NCBI RefSeq assembly: GCF_031844685.1
Contig: NZ_CP134605.1
Location: forward strand, 4,709,001 to 4,773,000
Origin: Streptomyces sp. ITFR-21
GTDB taxonomy: Bacteria; Actinomycetota; Actinomycetes; Streptomycetales; Streptomycetaceae
DNA length: 64,000 nucleotides
Direction: 5' to 3'
Of the stretch, positions 1-7,662 are shown one piece after another. The notes under the pieces were generated by a model that saw only the letters and a program-made list of their open reading frames with translations, was not told the DNA's origin and did not search any database. The translations under genes were made by a program, and so were the position numbers. Every line of letters starts with the position of its first letter. Within the stretch, counting starts at the first letter, position 1.

Positions 1-2
1 GC

Positions 3-326
3 GCCTCGCTTCCCCAGCGGACGCCCGAGGAAGTGGAAGCGGACTGGCAGGAGTTCGACGACCGCTTCTACGGCAGGGTCCAGGAACGTCTCGACGCAGC
101 CGGCGTCGTCATCTGCTGCCTCTGCCACAGAGAGCGCCCCCGAAGCTCCCCTGACGAGCCCTACTGGTACCCCGCTGAAGAGTGCGAGAACGTTCGCAAG
201 CCCTGGCACTACCACCGCAACTTCCAGTCCAGGAAGGCGGACGCCCGCGAGGCACGCAGGCACAAGCGCCGGCTCCGCAGAGGCCGCGTCCGTCGGCAGG
301 AGGCGCCTGGCCCGGCACACGAGTGA
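3..326 (+). CDS. hypothetical protein, 5' end outside window
   Basis: The frame is open from the first bases of the window to the TGA at 324, so the gene probably begins upstream; an internal GTG at 33 is the first possible start inside the window. The visible 107 residues are rich in charged and aromatic residues, contain a CCLC motif followed by His and another Cys (possible metal site), and end in a very basic Arg/Lys-rich tail. A hairpin with an 8-bp GC stem follows at 384-425. I do not recognise a family. It is the first of the element's plus-strand series of small genes. Confidence 0.55.
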   Translation, partial: ASLPQRTPEEVEADWQEFDDRFYGRVQERLDAAGVVICCLCHRERPRSSPDEPYWYPAEECENVRKPWHYHRNFQSRKADAREARRHKRRLRRGRVRRQEAPGPAHE

Positions 327-383
327 ACCCCAACGCGAGCGATTTTCCCCTCGAAATCACACGGCTGTAGCGTTGACCCTCAA

Positions 384-425
384 AGCCCCGGTGGACCGCT
401 GGTCATCGACCAGGTCGCCGGGGCT
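384..425. terminator. inverted repeat between convergent genes
   Basis: AGCCCCGG at 384 pairs with CCGGGGCT at 418, and GACC/GGTC continues the stem inside. It lies between the plus-strand gene ending at 326 and the minus-strand gene ending at 505, where a bidirectional terminator is expected. There is no clear T-run. Confidence 0.55.
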
Positions 426-504
426 ACGTGCTACCCCGCGCACTGCCGCCGGCCTACAGGTTGTGGACGCACGAGGCACTCGTCCGGGTGTCCTCGGGCC
501 AGCT

Positions 505-720
505 TTAGTGCAGTGGCCAACGTTGGCCGGCGTAGAGGCGCAGCTTTGATTTCGCCCTGGAAATAATCACTCTGGCTGTGTCTGGGCGGATGTCCAACTT
601 GCTGGCAGCCTCTTCGATGCTTAGGCGCTCCTCGCCGTCGATCACGAGCCATGACAGGAGAGCGGCTTCGCGCGGCGTAAGCAGCAGTCCCTCGTCTGGG
701 AGAGCGTCTTCGGTGGCCAT
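505..720 (-). CDS. small helix-turn-helix protein (sigma-70 region 4 / LuxR-like)
   Basis: A 71-residue protein starting at an ATG (complement of 718-720). It begins with a short acidic segment followed by LTPREAALLSWL and then IEEAASKLDIRPDTARVII and RAKSKLRL. That spacing is typical of the helix-turn-helix shared by sigma-factor region 4 and LuxR-type DNA-binding domains. No other domain is present, so it would be a stand-alone DNA-binding protein. It is one of only two minus-strand genes in the element and faces the gene-poor 841-3118 region with its 5' end, so it could regulate element functions; that role is inference. Confidence 0.65.
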   Translation of the reverse strand: MATEDALPDEGLLLTPREAALLSWLVIDGEERLSIEEAASKLDIRPDTARVIISRAKSKLRLYAGQRWPLH

Positions 721-958
721 GTCGTCAATCTTGCTAGAGTCGTCGGCCCGGGGCCACTGCCGGCTGCGAGGACACTGCCCGTGGGCTCGGGTCGGATTTC
801 CATTTGGAGGCCCAGGGCCCCTTTTGTGAGAATTGTCCGTTTAATGGTGGGGGGTGCTTAATGTCTGCAAAGACACAATGGAGCATAATAGGCTTCTTTC
901 CCACTCTCGCCCCGATGTGCACGCATTACAAACTATGCCTAACTTCGTCACGGTAAAG

Positions 959-1096
959 CCGCTTAGTCTTTTCTGCCACGATTAGGCGCTATGCCCCTTA
1001 TAACGCACGGTAGTCCTAGCTACCTTGCGTAATACTAGGCGGAGCGTGAGCAGCCGTTCACGGGGTGCGACTAAAGCGGAGCGTCATTTCCGCTTT
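959..1096. promoter_or_regulatory. possible switching RNA structure with two mutually exclusive pairings
   Basis: CCGCTTAGTC at 959-968 can pair with GACTAAAGCGG at 1069-1079 (one bulged A), closing a domain of about 100 bases that contains small internal hairpins. The same 3' strand can instead form a tight local hairpin, AAAGCGGA at 1073-1080 with TCCGCTTT at 1089-1096. Two exclusive pairings sharing one strand is the architecture of attenuators and riboswitches. No known riboswitch class was recognised. Confidence 0.3.
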
Positions 1097-1603
1097 GCTC
1101 AGCAAATACGGACTTAACGCGAATATGTAATACATGCGGGCAAGCGCGAATTATTGCGGCGAATACCAAGACACTGCTCAAAAACCTCATATGGTGAAAC
1201 AAGCGGCGTCCCTGGCATTAGCCATATCTCACGCGCATGGGAGTTACCCGCACAGAGCACCGCATGAGCCGTGCAAGCCCATGAGCCAGGCATGTGCCGC
1301 GTAGCCGGGCAACCGTGCGTACTCTCTCCTACCTCCTATATGTGCCCTATACGTCACCACGGGCGTATGCCTTAGATCCCCCGAATTTTCGCGTCCCGAT
1401 ATTTTCTGGTGCGTGTCCGTCATGCCCACTTTGTGGGGGCGGGCCGCTGTGCGCCCGTGTGAGCCGTCGACCGGCCCCGGGGGACCGTCGGGCGCCCGTG
1501 CCGAGACAGGCTCTCACGCGTGCGCGTAGGGCATGGCGCGGCCCCGTTCCGGGGGGAGCGGCCCCGGGTTGCTGGCACCGTGCGGCACCGTGACCGGACG
1601 CGT

Positions 1604-1646
1604 ACGGGCCCCGGGGGGAGTGGCCGGAGCGACGGGCCCCGGGGGG
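1604..1646. repeat. 15-bp direct repeat, two copies 28 bp apart
   Basis: ACGGGCCCCGGGGGG occurs at 1604-1618 and again at 1632-1646 in the GC-rich island of the gene-poor region. Similar G/C blocks occur just upstream near 1550-1567. Confidence 0.6.
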
Positions 1647-1957
1647 TGCCGGAAGCCGTAGGCAGGCGCACAGCCAATCGCGGGAATTTTCCGGGGCATT
1701 CCCGGACATAGCGAGGCCGCCGACCACTTCAGCGGGACCTGACGCCACGTCATTTCTGCCATGACATGCACCGCTAGAGACGCATTCGTAAGGAACTAAG
1801 CGGCATGGCATGTCTTGTGACATTTTTACTGGGCATTTTGGACACCAAGATTGTCCGTATGTTGAGATTTCCCCCCTGTTTTCAAGATTCTTTTTGCCCA
1901 CTTTCTAGGGTCTGACCTGCTTGTATCACTCTCGGTCTATCTATCGTCACGCTAAAA

Positions 1958-1982
1958 GTGTTCCCCCCGCCGGGGGGAACAC
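1958..1982. terminator. perfect 11-bp hairpin
   Basis: GTGTTCCCCCC at 1958-1968 and GGGGGGAACAC at 1972-1982 are perfect complements around a 3-base GCC loop. It is preceded by AAAA and sits in DNA without genes, so it may terminate a transcript from either side or be part of a structured RNA. Confidence 0.55.
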
Positions 1983-2238
1983 CTAATGTCATCCATGTCG
2001 CCACAACGGGACGGCAAGAAAACCCCCCCGGTGAAACCGGCCGGGCGGGGAGGGGACACCCAAAGCGTGAATTCTGCGCTGCGGGTGAATGCAAGCCGGT
2101 GACTTTCCGTAGCGCGCCGTTTCGGCCGTAGCGCGGGGAGGTGACGGGGAAGCGTCCCCGACTTTTGAGAACTCAATAGGGTGCCGTGTTGTGTGGGAGT
2201 CGTCTGTCTGGATTCCCGCGAATTACCTAGGGAGAGCT

Positions 2239-2472
2239 ATGTCTCTCACCCGGCCAACCTTGCGCACGCTTTCAGCGCAAGTGATCACGCGTGAGGTATG
2301 CGCGTGTGCGGGCCCCCATGGCGTTTACCGCCTAAAAATCCACGCTTCGGGCGTTATCAAAAAACCGCGTATTGGTCATGCGCGGGCGGTTGCTGGTGAC
2401 AACCCACAGTTTCTAGGTATCGCGGGCAGGCATTCCCCGTGCCGTTCCTCGCAAGGGAACGGACGTAAGTAG
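2239..2472 (+). CDS. candidate small hypothetical protein
   Basis: An ATG at 2239 is preceded by GGGAGAG within a few bases and opens a 77-codon frame ending at TAG 2470-2472. The product would be basic, with no recognisable domain. Codon choice resembles the neighbouring element genes (mixed third positions) more than chromosomal genes. Against it: it lies in a region otherwise dominated by inverted repeats, and hairpin 2442-2462 overlaps its 3' end. Confidence 0.3.
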   Translation: MSLTRPTLRTLSAQVITREVCACAGPHGVYRLKIHASGVIKKPRIGHARAVAGDNPQFLGIAGRHSPCRSSQGNGRK

Positions 2473-2532
2473 TGCGCGGAAGGTACGTAGTCGCGTACCC
2501 GTGTGATTTCTGCACGGGTTTGCCAATTGACC

Positions 2533-2710
2533 GGTGAACTCTGCCGGTCGACCGAGACTGATACCCGAAAAGAGCGCGCGTGTGCTGAAGCAGGTTGTAT
2601 ATGGGCACGCGCAAACCTAGTACGGAGGAACTGACTACCGGGACCATGCCCGGTATTTGAAGCGCGCGAAAGCAACACCTATGGATTTCTTTCCGGGGGT
2701 GAACTCTGCC
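2533..2710. repeat. 13-bp direct repeat flanking a 152-bp segment
   Basis: GGTGAACTCTGCC occurs at 2533-2545 and 2698-2710. The first copy is also part of a small hairpin (GACCGG...CCGGTC, starting at 2529); the second is followed by hairpin 2714-2738. The pairing of the same repeat with two different stems suggests a duplicated regulatory module. Confidence 0.5.
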
Positions 2711-2874
2711 CTCGTGCGGACGGTTTTATACTCCGCACCCATAGCCACATGACGGATACGGCAGTGTGGGACGACTGTCACAGGAAGTCCCCAAATGGGT
2801 TCTCATTCCCCGCGCAATCGCTCACAACGGGAGCGCGGGAAGGGTCGCAACGCTTAGCGAAGCGACCAAATCAA

Positions 2875-2911
2875 GGGCCCGCAGCGTGTGAAGTCCGCGC
2901 GCTGCGGGCCC
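2875..2911. terminator. strong 12-bp hairpin
   Basis: GGGCCCGCAGCG at 2875-2886 is perfectly complementary to CGCTGCGGGCCC at 2900-2911, with a 13-base loop. There is no U-tract, but the stem strength is that of a terminator or a stable RNA domain. Confidence 0.5.
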
Positions 2912-3009
2912 GCTCATATCAACTACTCAGCAACACCTAAGCCTACGAACGCACCCCATAGGCGCGGAATGTCTCACCTAACAGGCAATCGCGGCCGCAA
3001 CGGCGCACA

Positions 3010-3081
3010 ACTCACGTAGCCAAATCAGAGCATCAAACCGCCGGGGTCAAGGGCAAGGGGGTTCGAATCCCCCCGTGGGCA
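3010..3081 (+). tRNA. degenerate tRNA-like sequence (pseudo-tRNA or attachment remnant)
   Basis: A textbook T-arm (GGGGG, loop TTCGAAT, CCCCC at 3057-3073) is followed by CGTGGGC and A. The 7 bases ACTCACG at 3010-3016 pair with CGTGGGC except at the outermost position (one G-T wobble), and are followed by TAGC...GAGC like a D-arm. The D-loop is too short and no 5-bp anticodon stem can be drawn, so no anticodon can be assigned and the total length (72) is slightly short. This is either a decayed tRNA, a divergent phage tRNA, or a tRNA 3' end kept as an attachment sequence. Confidence 0.35.
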
Positions 3082-3118
3082 CGCAACCTTTCCCAATAGT
3101 CACGGAAGGATTCTGACT

Positions 3119-3670
3119 ATGTCCAAAGCCAAAAAGCTCGCACGCGCTACGGCGCGACCGTTGACCGTTTCGCGAATGGAAGGACGCACCGCGCGCCCGG
3201 AAATCGCTAAGCGTCTCAAGTCCGAACAGCAGAACGGTACCAACGTGCCCGCGCGTGTGGTTGAGCGCATGGGCGGCGGAACAACGGGCGTACGGATCAC
3301 GGACGGGGAAAGCGTCGCAAGAATCCGGCCTAAGCGTAAGGCCCGGAGTTTGGGAAGTGAGGCCACGGCGGCCGGAATCGTTGGACGCGGATACGGGTCC
3401 AAGGGTGACGGAATCAAGCGGCTCACTGACGCACAGATCAGGGGAAACCGTGACGCATATTTCGCGTCTGCTGCGTCCAACCGGAAAGCGCAGAAAGCCA
3501 CCCCGGCCGCACCGGACGCTTCTGACGTTGGCCGTATTGCTGGTGCCCGTGCTGACTATGAGCACGCTATCGGCCAGTCCCGCGCCTGCGCCGCTGTCGG
3601 TGACGACTCCGGAGCGGAAGCGTGGATGAAAAAGGCCCGCGAGTGCCGCCGAATTTTCCGTAACAAGTAG
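3119..3670 (+). CDS. hypothetical basic protein of mobile element
   Basis: Starts at ATG 3119 behind GGAAGGA. The 183-residue product is strongly basic at the N-terminus (SKAKKLARATARP) and rich in Lys, Arg, Gly and Ala throughout, with no hydrophobic segment. The C-terminal 50 residues look helical (ARADYEHAIGQSRACAAVG, then AEAWMKKARECRRIF). I recognise no family; composition would fit a nucleic-acid-binding or structural protein but that is only inference. The next gene follows after 12 bases with its own ribosome-binding site, suggesting one transcript. Confidence 0.6.
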   Translation: MSKAKKLARATARPLTVSRMEGRTARPEIAKRLKSEQQNGTNVPARVVERMGGGTTGVRITDGESVARIRPKRKARSLGSEATAAGIVGRGYGSKGDGIKRLTDAQIRGNRDAYFASAASNRKAQKATPAAPDASDVGRIAGARADYEHAIGQSRACAAVGDDSGAEAWMKKARECRRIFRNK

Positions 3671-3682
3671 GGAGGTCCCGCA

Positions 3683-4093
3683 ATGACGAACGTGATCACG
3701 CATTCTTCCCCGCTCACCTCACACGAGGCCCTGCCGCTCAAGCACGCGGCGATCGGTGCCGCACGGGTGGCGAATGAGGCGGGGGACGCCGACTTGGGTG
3801 CCCGGCTGATGGTGCACGCACGCCACTTGAACCGCGTCGTCAGACGAGGCAACAGGTCGGACACGCCCGCGCTCGCCGTACCGGCGGTCAAGGACATGCA
3901 GACCGTGAAGGCGTCGGAGTTGCAGGAACACGTGAAGCTGACCACGCGTGAGATGGCGCGTATGAATCTGCTCACGGAGTGGACCATCATCGGAGAGGCG
4001 AATTCCGAGAACGAGGACTTTCGGCCTCTCTGTGCGCGGAAGGTCGGCAATTCCGTCCGCTACATGGAACTGAAGTCGTCCACCAAGAAATAG
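3683..4093 (+). CDS. hypothetical protein sharing a domain with the next gene
   Basis: ATG at 3683 behind GGGAGG. The 136-residue product has an N-terminal Ala-rich helical half. Its C-terminal half (about residues 74-132) resembles residues 1-62 of the following protein: both show x-ASEL, then R-x2-R in a helix, then an IGEAN/VATVN strand, an acidic ED-x-R turn and an ARK-x-G-x2-VRY segment. That shared unit suggests a duplicated small domain. No named family is recognised. Confidence 0.6.
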   Translation: MTNVITHSSPLTSHEALPLKHAAIGAARVANEAGDADLGARLMVHARHLNRVVRRGNRSDTPALAVPAVKDMQTVKASELQEHVKLTTREMARMNLLTEWTIIGEANSENEDFRPLCARKVGNSVRYMELKSSTKK

Positions 4094-4179
4094 GCCGATA
4101 GAAGCGCGGTCTGCTGAAACGTCCAGCGGGGGCCATAGACAAGCACATGACCCTCATCCTCGTATATTCGGGAGCAGCC

Positions 4180-4740
4180 ATGGAGACCGTCATTCCGGCG
4201 TCGGAACTGAACGTCGAAGTCCGCGAGGCGGCAGCCCGCATTCTCCGTCGCGTGGGAACGACGACCGCGCCGCGCTTGGTCGCCACGGTCAACCGTGAGG
4301 ACGGGCGGCACATGATCTACGCCCGCAAGCAGGGTGCGGTCGTGCGCTACTCGAAGACGGTATTCGAGCCGGTGAACCAGTGCTACGGGGACACCAAGTG
4401 CACGGCCCCCGCGATCGCGGTCGACATGCGAGACAAGGACGAGACGGAATCGGTCCGCGTCAAGGTCTGCGGTCCCCACGCCCGAGAGGCCATGCGGCTC
4501 GGATTCCGCACGGACGCCCTGTGGGGCGTCATGAACGTCCGGGGCCTTCTGCCGGACGTCGACACCTACGCGGCCGGCCTGGCGACCCTGTCGCGGGTGA
4601 CCTGGACCGAGATCCAGGAGGCACCGCGCGACTGGTGCGACACCGGATGCAAGGTCTACGCGAAGCGTCATGACGAGGGCGACGGAGTGTGCATCTGGCT
4701 CCGGCACAGCCGGGTGTACGGCTGCCCGGTCGGGCGCTGA
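4180..4740 (+). CDS. hypothetical Cys-containing protein
   Basis: I place the start at ATG 4180, which has GGGAG about 7 bases upstream; an in-frame ATG at 4147 lacks such a site. The 186-residue product begins with the domain shared with the preceding gene, then carries CYGDTKC and a later CDTGC, spaced like a metal-binding pair. A strong hairpin terminator follows at 4757-4783, so this gene ends the first operon (3119-4740). Function unknown. Confidence 0.6.
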   Translation: METVIPASELNVEVREAAARILRRVGTTTAPRLVATVNREDGRHMIYARKQGAVVRYSKTVFEPVNQCYGDTKCTAPAIAVDMRDKDETESVRVKVCGPHAREAMRLGFRTDALWGVMNVRGLLPDVDTYAAGLATLSRVTWTEIQEAPRDWCDTGCKVYAKRHDEGDGVCIWLRHSRVYGCPVGR

Positions 4741-4756
4741 TTCCAGACAATCGGTT

Positions 4757-4783
4757 GGGGCACGGGATTCGATTCCGTGCCCC
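4757..4783 (+). terminator. rho-independent-type hairpin
   Basis: GGGGCACGG (4757-4765) pairs with CCGTGCCCC (4775-4783), loop of nine bases, followed by TTT. It lies 16 bases after the stop of the preceding gene. Confidence 0.75.
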
Positions 4784-4809
4784 TTTCCCATATGGGAGAA
4801 GAGAACGAC

Positions 4810-4983
4810 ATGCCCACGTGCACCACCGTTCCGCTTGCTGTGCATATCCCGGGACAGACCCGGGAGCGGCTGAATCTCCTGTGCCCGCTCTATGGCAAAA
4901 CGAGGCGCGGTCGGAAGCGCGCTGACTTCACGCGGACGGCAAAGCTGTCCATCCGGATGATCGACAGGAAGGAATCCGAGTGA
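4810..4983 (+). CDS. small hypothetical protein
   Basis: ATG 4810 lies behind GGGAGAAGAG, a good ribosome-binding site, whereas the upstream in-frame start at 4777 sits inside the terminator hairpin. The 57-residue product has a hydrophobic N-terminal third and a very basic C-terminal half (KTRRGRKRADF). Its last four bases overlap the GTG of the next gene, so the two are translationally coupled. Confidence 0.5.
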   Translation: MPTCTTVPLAVHIPGQTRERLNLLCPLYGKTRRGRKRADFTRTAKLSIRMIDRKESE

Positions 4984-5186
4984 GCAAGATTTTCAACTGC
5001 ACTGAGGCGGCCCGCAAGCCGTGCGTGAAGGTGACCATTCGCCACCAGGACCAGTACGGGCGCCCGACGCACATCACGGTTCACCCCAACCTGCTGTCGC
5101 CCGAGTGGTGGGGTTACGGCCGATACAGCACCGCGTCGCCCGTGCTTCCCGGGATCTTCCTGAACGAAACCGGTGCGACGAAGTGA
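4980..5186 (+). CDS. small hypothetical protein
   Basis: GTG start at 4980 overlaps the preceding stop (GTGA) and has AGGAAGGA just upstream. The 68-residue product is predicted to be a compact beta-rich protein with two Cys and several aromatic residues. Its own stop overlaps a further GTG at 5183. No family recognised. Confidence 0.5.
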   Translation: MSKIFNCTEAARKPCVKVTIRHQDQYGRPTHITVHPNLLSPEWWGYGRYSTASPVLPGIFLNETGATK

Positions 5187-5566
5187 CGGGCTCCGACCGC
5201 CGAAAGATGAATCGGCGACGTCCACAGCCCAGGCCGGTACGGCAGCCGGTCAACATCGGTGATCGAGTGCTTGCCATGCCCACCTTCCGCAGCCTCACTG
5301 CTGCGGTGGTGGTGTCTGTCGACTGGAATCCCAAGCCGGTCAAGCCGGTGTCCTGGGAACGAGATTGGCAGTGGCGAGTCATCGTGCAGTTTCCCGATGG
5401 CTCGCAGCGCCGAGGGCAGTGGAACCCCGAGTGGGTGGTTCCGCACGACGAAGGCCATTACGTGCTGGGCTGCCGCCTCGCGGAATATGACGTGGGAACG
5501 CAGGTCCGCTTCTATGAAGCGTGGCAGGAGATCGAAGACACGCTTATCGCCGATTCCATCGCGTAG
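5183..5566 (+). CDS. hypothetical protein, SH3-like beta composition
   Basis: Start chosen at GTG 5183 because it overlaps the preceding TGA by the usual GTGA arrangement; ATG 5207 is an alternative. The 127-residue product has a basic Arg/Pro-rich head, then NIGDRVLAMPTFRSL and strands with Trp (SWERDWQWRVIVQF), the look of a small beta-barrel (KOW/SH3-like), then an acidic C-terminus. A 15-bp stem hairpin follows at 5574. Function unknown. Confidence 0.5.
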   Translation: MTGSDRRKMNRRRPQPRPVRQPVNIGDRVLAMPTFRSLTAAVVVSVDWNPKPVKPVSWERDWQWRVIVQFPDGSQRRGQWNPEWVVPHDEGHYVLGCRLAEYDVGTQVRFYEAWQEIEDTLIADSIA

Positions 5567-5573
5567 GTGGCTT

Positions 5574-5612
5574 CGGCCGGCCTCGGTATGCGGGAGGTAC
5601 CGAGGCCGGCCG
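5574..5612. terminator. perfect 15-bp hairpin after gene
   Basis: CGGCCGGCCTCGGTA at 5574-5588 is perfectly complementary to TACCGAGGCCGGCCG at 5598-5612, with a 9-base loop, 7 bases after the stop at 5566. No T-run follows. Confidence 0.7.
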
Positions 5613-5668
5613 TGGCTGTGCGCGCCGCGTATCAGTCGCGCCGAAAGTCCGGCCAACGTCGCGTAGGC

Positions 5669-5688
5669 AAGGACGCAGCAGAAATTCG
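5669..5688. repeat. short dispersed repeat of the element (copy 1)
   Basis: AAGGACGCAGCAGAAATTCG here is matched at 19 of 20 positions at 9881-9900 (inside a gene), and its 14-base part GGACGCAGCAGAAA recurs exactly at 14938-14951 (intergenic) and 21817-21830 (inside a gene). Exact recurrence in both coding and noncoding DNA is unexpected by chance in 22 kb. Confidence 0.55.
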
Positions 5689-5714
5689 GCGCCAACCATG
5701 AGAGGGGAAATTCA

Positions 5715-6734
5715 TTGAAGGAAGACATCTCACAGGTCGCTTCGGCGCTCCGTAGTTTGAACGCTCGCGGCCTCAAGCGTTTCAGCATCGAGGACCATGC
5801 CGTGTGCTCACCTCCCCAGTTTCGTGGGGAGCTGTCCGACGAGGAGTACCGGCCCTACCTGGCGGCTGCTGACCTGAAGCACGACACGTACATGCGCTGG
5901 GCCCGCGAACCGATGCCCCCCGGCGCTCTCCACGCGACCGTCGTCGTCAATCAGACGGCCGTCGCGTGGATTCAGTACGACGGTGTGGCCCGGGTGATCG
6001 AGCGCACGTTCCCGGACCCGACGATGAACACCGTGCGTGATCTGGCCCGGCAGCACCTGGGAGCCGATCCGCTGGTCCAGCAGCACCTCGCCGACAAGCG
6101 GGCGGACATCGAGAAGATGGGTGCCGACACGTTCCCGCGAGTCATCGGTAATTTCCTCGGATACGCCGCTCCCGGGAGTCGGTTCAACGATTTCCCGACC
6201 GGCATTTCCGTACGGGAGTGGTCCAACGCTCGGCGGGCGGAGGCCCGGATCACCACCGGCAAGGAGTACCCGCACGTCCCCCACCCCACCCGGGAGTTGA
6301 CCGATGACGAACGGCGCCCGTGGGCGGACAAGGCTGCGGAGTACGCGGCAGCGTTCGAGCGTCGGTTCCCGGCGGAGTTCAAGGCGTGGGAGTTCCGGAA
6401 CTGGTGGGACGCGACCCGCGACGACCGGTACCACGGTGGTTCGCTGAATCTCCGGGCCGAGGACCGGGTTCTCGTGGAGCTTTCGGGCGTCCTGACGCCC
6501 GGAGTCGTCCTGTGGAAGATGAAGACCGAACTCGACGGTACCGAGATCGTGGACCTGCTCGTCGAGCCGGACAGCCACCGCGAGGACGACGGGCACCGCC
6601 ACTGGATCAAGCTCTACTCCGGCTACACGATGCGGTACGAGGACGTGCCGGCCGAGGCCCGGGAGATGTGGGCGCAGTCCTGGTCGGCGCTCGCGGAGCG
6701 TGCCAAGAAGTTCCGTACCGACATCGAGGGCTAG
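5715..6734 (+). CDS. hypothetical protein (largest in element window)
   Basis: TTG start at 5715 behind GAGAGGGGA. The 339-residue product appears soluble and alpha/beta mixed, with no signal peptide or membrane segment. A central segment (about residues 70-160) has alternating hydrophobic strands (ATVVVNQTAVAWIQYDG) and helices; the second half contains many Trp/Phe residues and an acidic/basic helical end. A terminator follows at 6770. I cannot assign a family. It stands alone between two hairpins, so it is probably monocistronic. Confidence 0.65.
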   Translation: MKEDISQVASALRSLNARGLKRFSIEDHAVCSPPQFRGELSDEEYRPYLAAADLKHDTYMRWAREPMPPGALHATVVVNQTAVAWIQYDGVARVIERTFPDPTMNTVRDLARQHLGADPLVQQHLADKRADIEKMGADTFPRVIGNFLGYAAPGSRFNDFPTGISVREWSNARRAEARITTGKEYPHVPHPTRELTDDERRPWADKAAEYAAAFERRFPAEFKAWEFRNWWDATRDDRYHGGSLNLRAEDRVLVELSGVLTPGVVLWKMKTELDGTEIVDLLVEPDSHREDDGHRHWIKLYSGYTMRYEDVPAEAREMWAQSWSALAERAKKFRTDIEG

Positions 6735-6769
6735 GACGCCGGTACGACAACTGAATCATCGGAGTGATT

Positions 6770-6813
6770 GGGAGCCCCGGCATGAGCGTGTGATGCCGGT
6801 CGGCTCCCTTTTT
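6770..6813 (+). terminator. rho-independent terminator
   Basis: GGGAGCC then CCGGCAT (6770-6783) pair with ATGCCGG (6793-6799) and GGCTCCC (6802-6808), with a two-base bulge, directly followed by TTTTT (6809-6813). It ends the gene at 5715-6734. Confidence 0.85.
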
Positions 6814-6867
6814 GCTGCGCGAATAGAGAACTGTAAGGCGCCCAGCCAAATGGCCTAGGAGGAAATA

Positions 6868-7308
6868 GTGGCGGATGAGCCGCTGGCGTGCGGGCACATC
6901 GCCAATTGGCGGGGTCCGGAGAAGTGTCAGGAGACGGGCAAGGAGATCTGCGGCAACTGTTACGACGCGCAACATTATGCGCGAGTGCGTACGCAGTACG
7001 CGGAGTTGGAAGCCAAGGGCACAGCAGAGGGCTGGACGTACGAGTACATCGAGACGTCGTACGACACCCATCTCCGCAGCCGGGAACTGGTCGGCAAGCT
7101 GGTCTGCCGGGCGTACTGGCGCAGTCAGGACTCGCCGTACTGGGGCATCGTGCAGCCCGCACACATGTACCGGTTCGCTTTTAAGCGACTCAAGGCGGTT
7201 GTGCCGAACAGCCCCGTCACGGGGTTCGCCCTCGAATTCGAGGACGGCACTCGCGATTCGCTCTGTTACGACAAGGTCTGCGTGATCACCAGCGAGCCGG
7301 CCGAGTAA
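6868..7308 (+). CDS. hypothetical protein with N-terminal zinc-ribbon-like Cys cluster
   Basis: GTG 6868 follows AGGAGG with ideal spacing. The 146-residue product begins with Cys residues at about 8, 20, 28 and 31 (with His10), a spacing fitting a small zinc ribbon. The second part is predicted beta-rich (MYRFAFKRLKAVV, GFALEFEDGTRD). It contains YIETSYDT, a segment echoed as YVEMSYDT in the gene at 10589. It opens the long collinear array running to 14933. Confidence 0.6.
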   Translation: MADEPLACGHIANWRGPEKCQETGKEICGNCYDAQHYARVRTQYAELEAKGTAEGWTYEYIETSYDTHLRSRELVGKLVCRAYWRSQDSPYWGIVQPAHMYRFAFKRLKAVVPNSPVTGFALEFEDGTRDSLCYDKVCVITSEPAE

Positions 7309-7412
7309 CAGGGCTGACAAATTTCCGAGCGACTGAGCTAACGGAAGTCCTGGACGCAGCCGCAACGCCGCGCCCCGGGCTTTCGACTGTCAGCAGCTAT
7401 CAGGGAGGGTGA

Positions 7413-7661
7413 GTGGAACAGCAGCGAATTGACCTGGAAATCGGCGACCACGTTTTCATGACCATGCCGTGGTCCGAAGTGTGCATGCACTTGCGGGTCT
7501 CCGACCAGGTCATGGAAGTCGAGTTGCGCGAGCACGGCGCGCAGCTCATCAAGGAGGGTCGGGTGTTCTCCTCACCGATCACATGGGGCGAGGCCGGGAT
7601 CTACACCGACTCCACCACGGGCAAGCCCTACGCCTACAACGCCGAGAAGGTGGCTGCCTAA
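7413..7661 (+). CDS. small hypothetical protein
   Basis: GTG at 7413 behind AGGGAGGG. The 82-residue product is acidic and mixed alpha/beta without Cys clusters. The next gene starts two bases after the stop, so the two are co-translated from one message. No family recognised. Confidence 0.5.
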   Translation: MEQQRIDLEIGDHVFMTMPWSEVCMHLRVSDQVMEVELREHGAQLIKEGRVFSSPITWGEAGIYTDSTTGKPYAYNAEKVAA

Positions 7662-7662
7662 T

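Larger units (their letters stand above)
841..3009. other. long gene-poor region rich in inverted repeats
   Basis: About 2.2 kb with at most one plausible small gene (2239-2472). It is A/T-richer than most of the window except for a GC-rich island at about 1430-1680. It contains several strong hairpins (1073-1096, 1958-1982, 2442-2462, 2714-2738, 2875-2911), a 15-bp direct repeat at 1604/1632 and a 13-bp direct repeat at 2533/2698. Candidate roles are a structured noncoding RNA, a replication origin or a control region; the sequence alone does not decide. Confidence 0.6.

Noticed and set aside
1294..1901. Overlapping frames on both strands in the gene-poor region
   Set aside because: No ribosome-binding sites, overlapping direct and inverted repeats, and no codon bias.
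2749..2940. 63-codon frame
   Set aside because: No ribosome-binding site and it runs through the strong hairpin at 2875-2911.
841..3009. Idea that the palindrome-rich region is a linear-replicon telomere
   Set aside because: It lies inside the window with genes on both sides, and none of the usual Streptomyces telomere palindromes are recognised.
5021..5182. N-terminal extension of the 5183 gene
   Set aside because: It would overlap the preceding gene almost completely; the GTGA overlap at 5183 is the more natural start.
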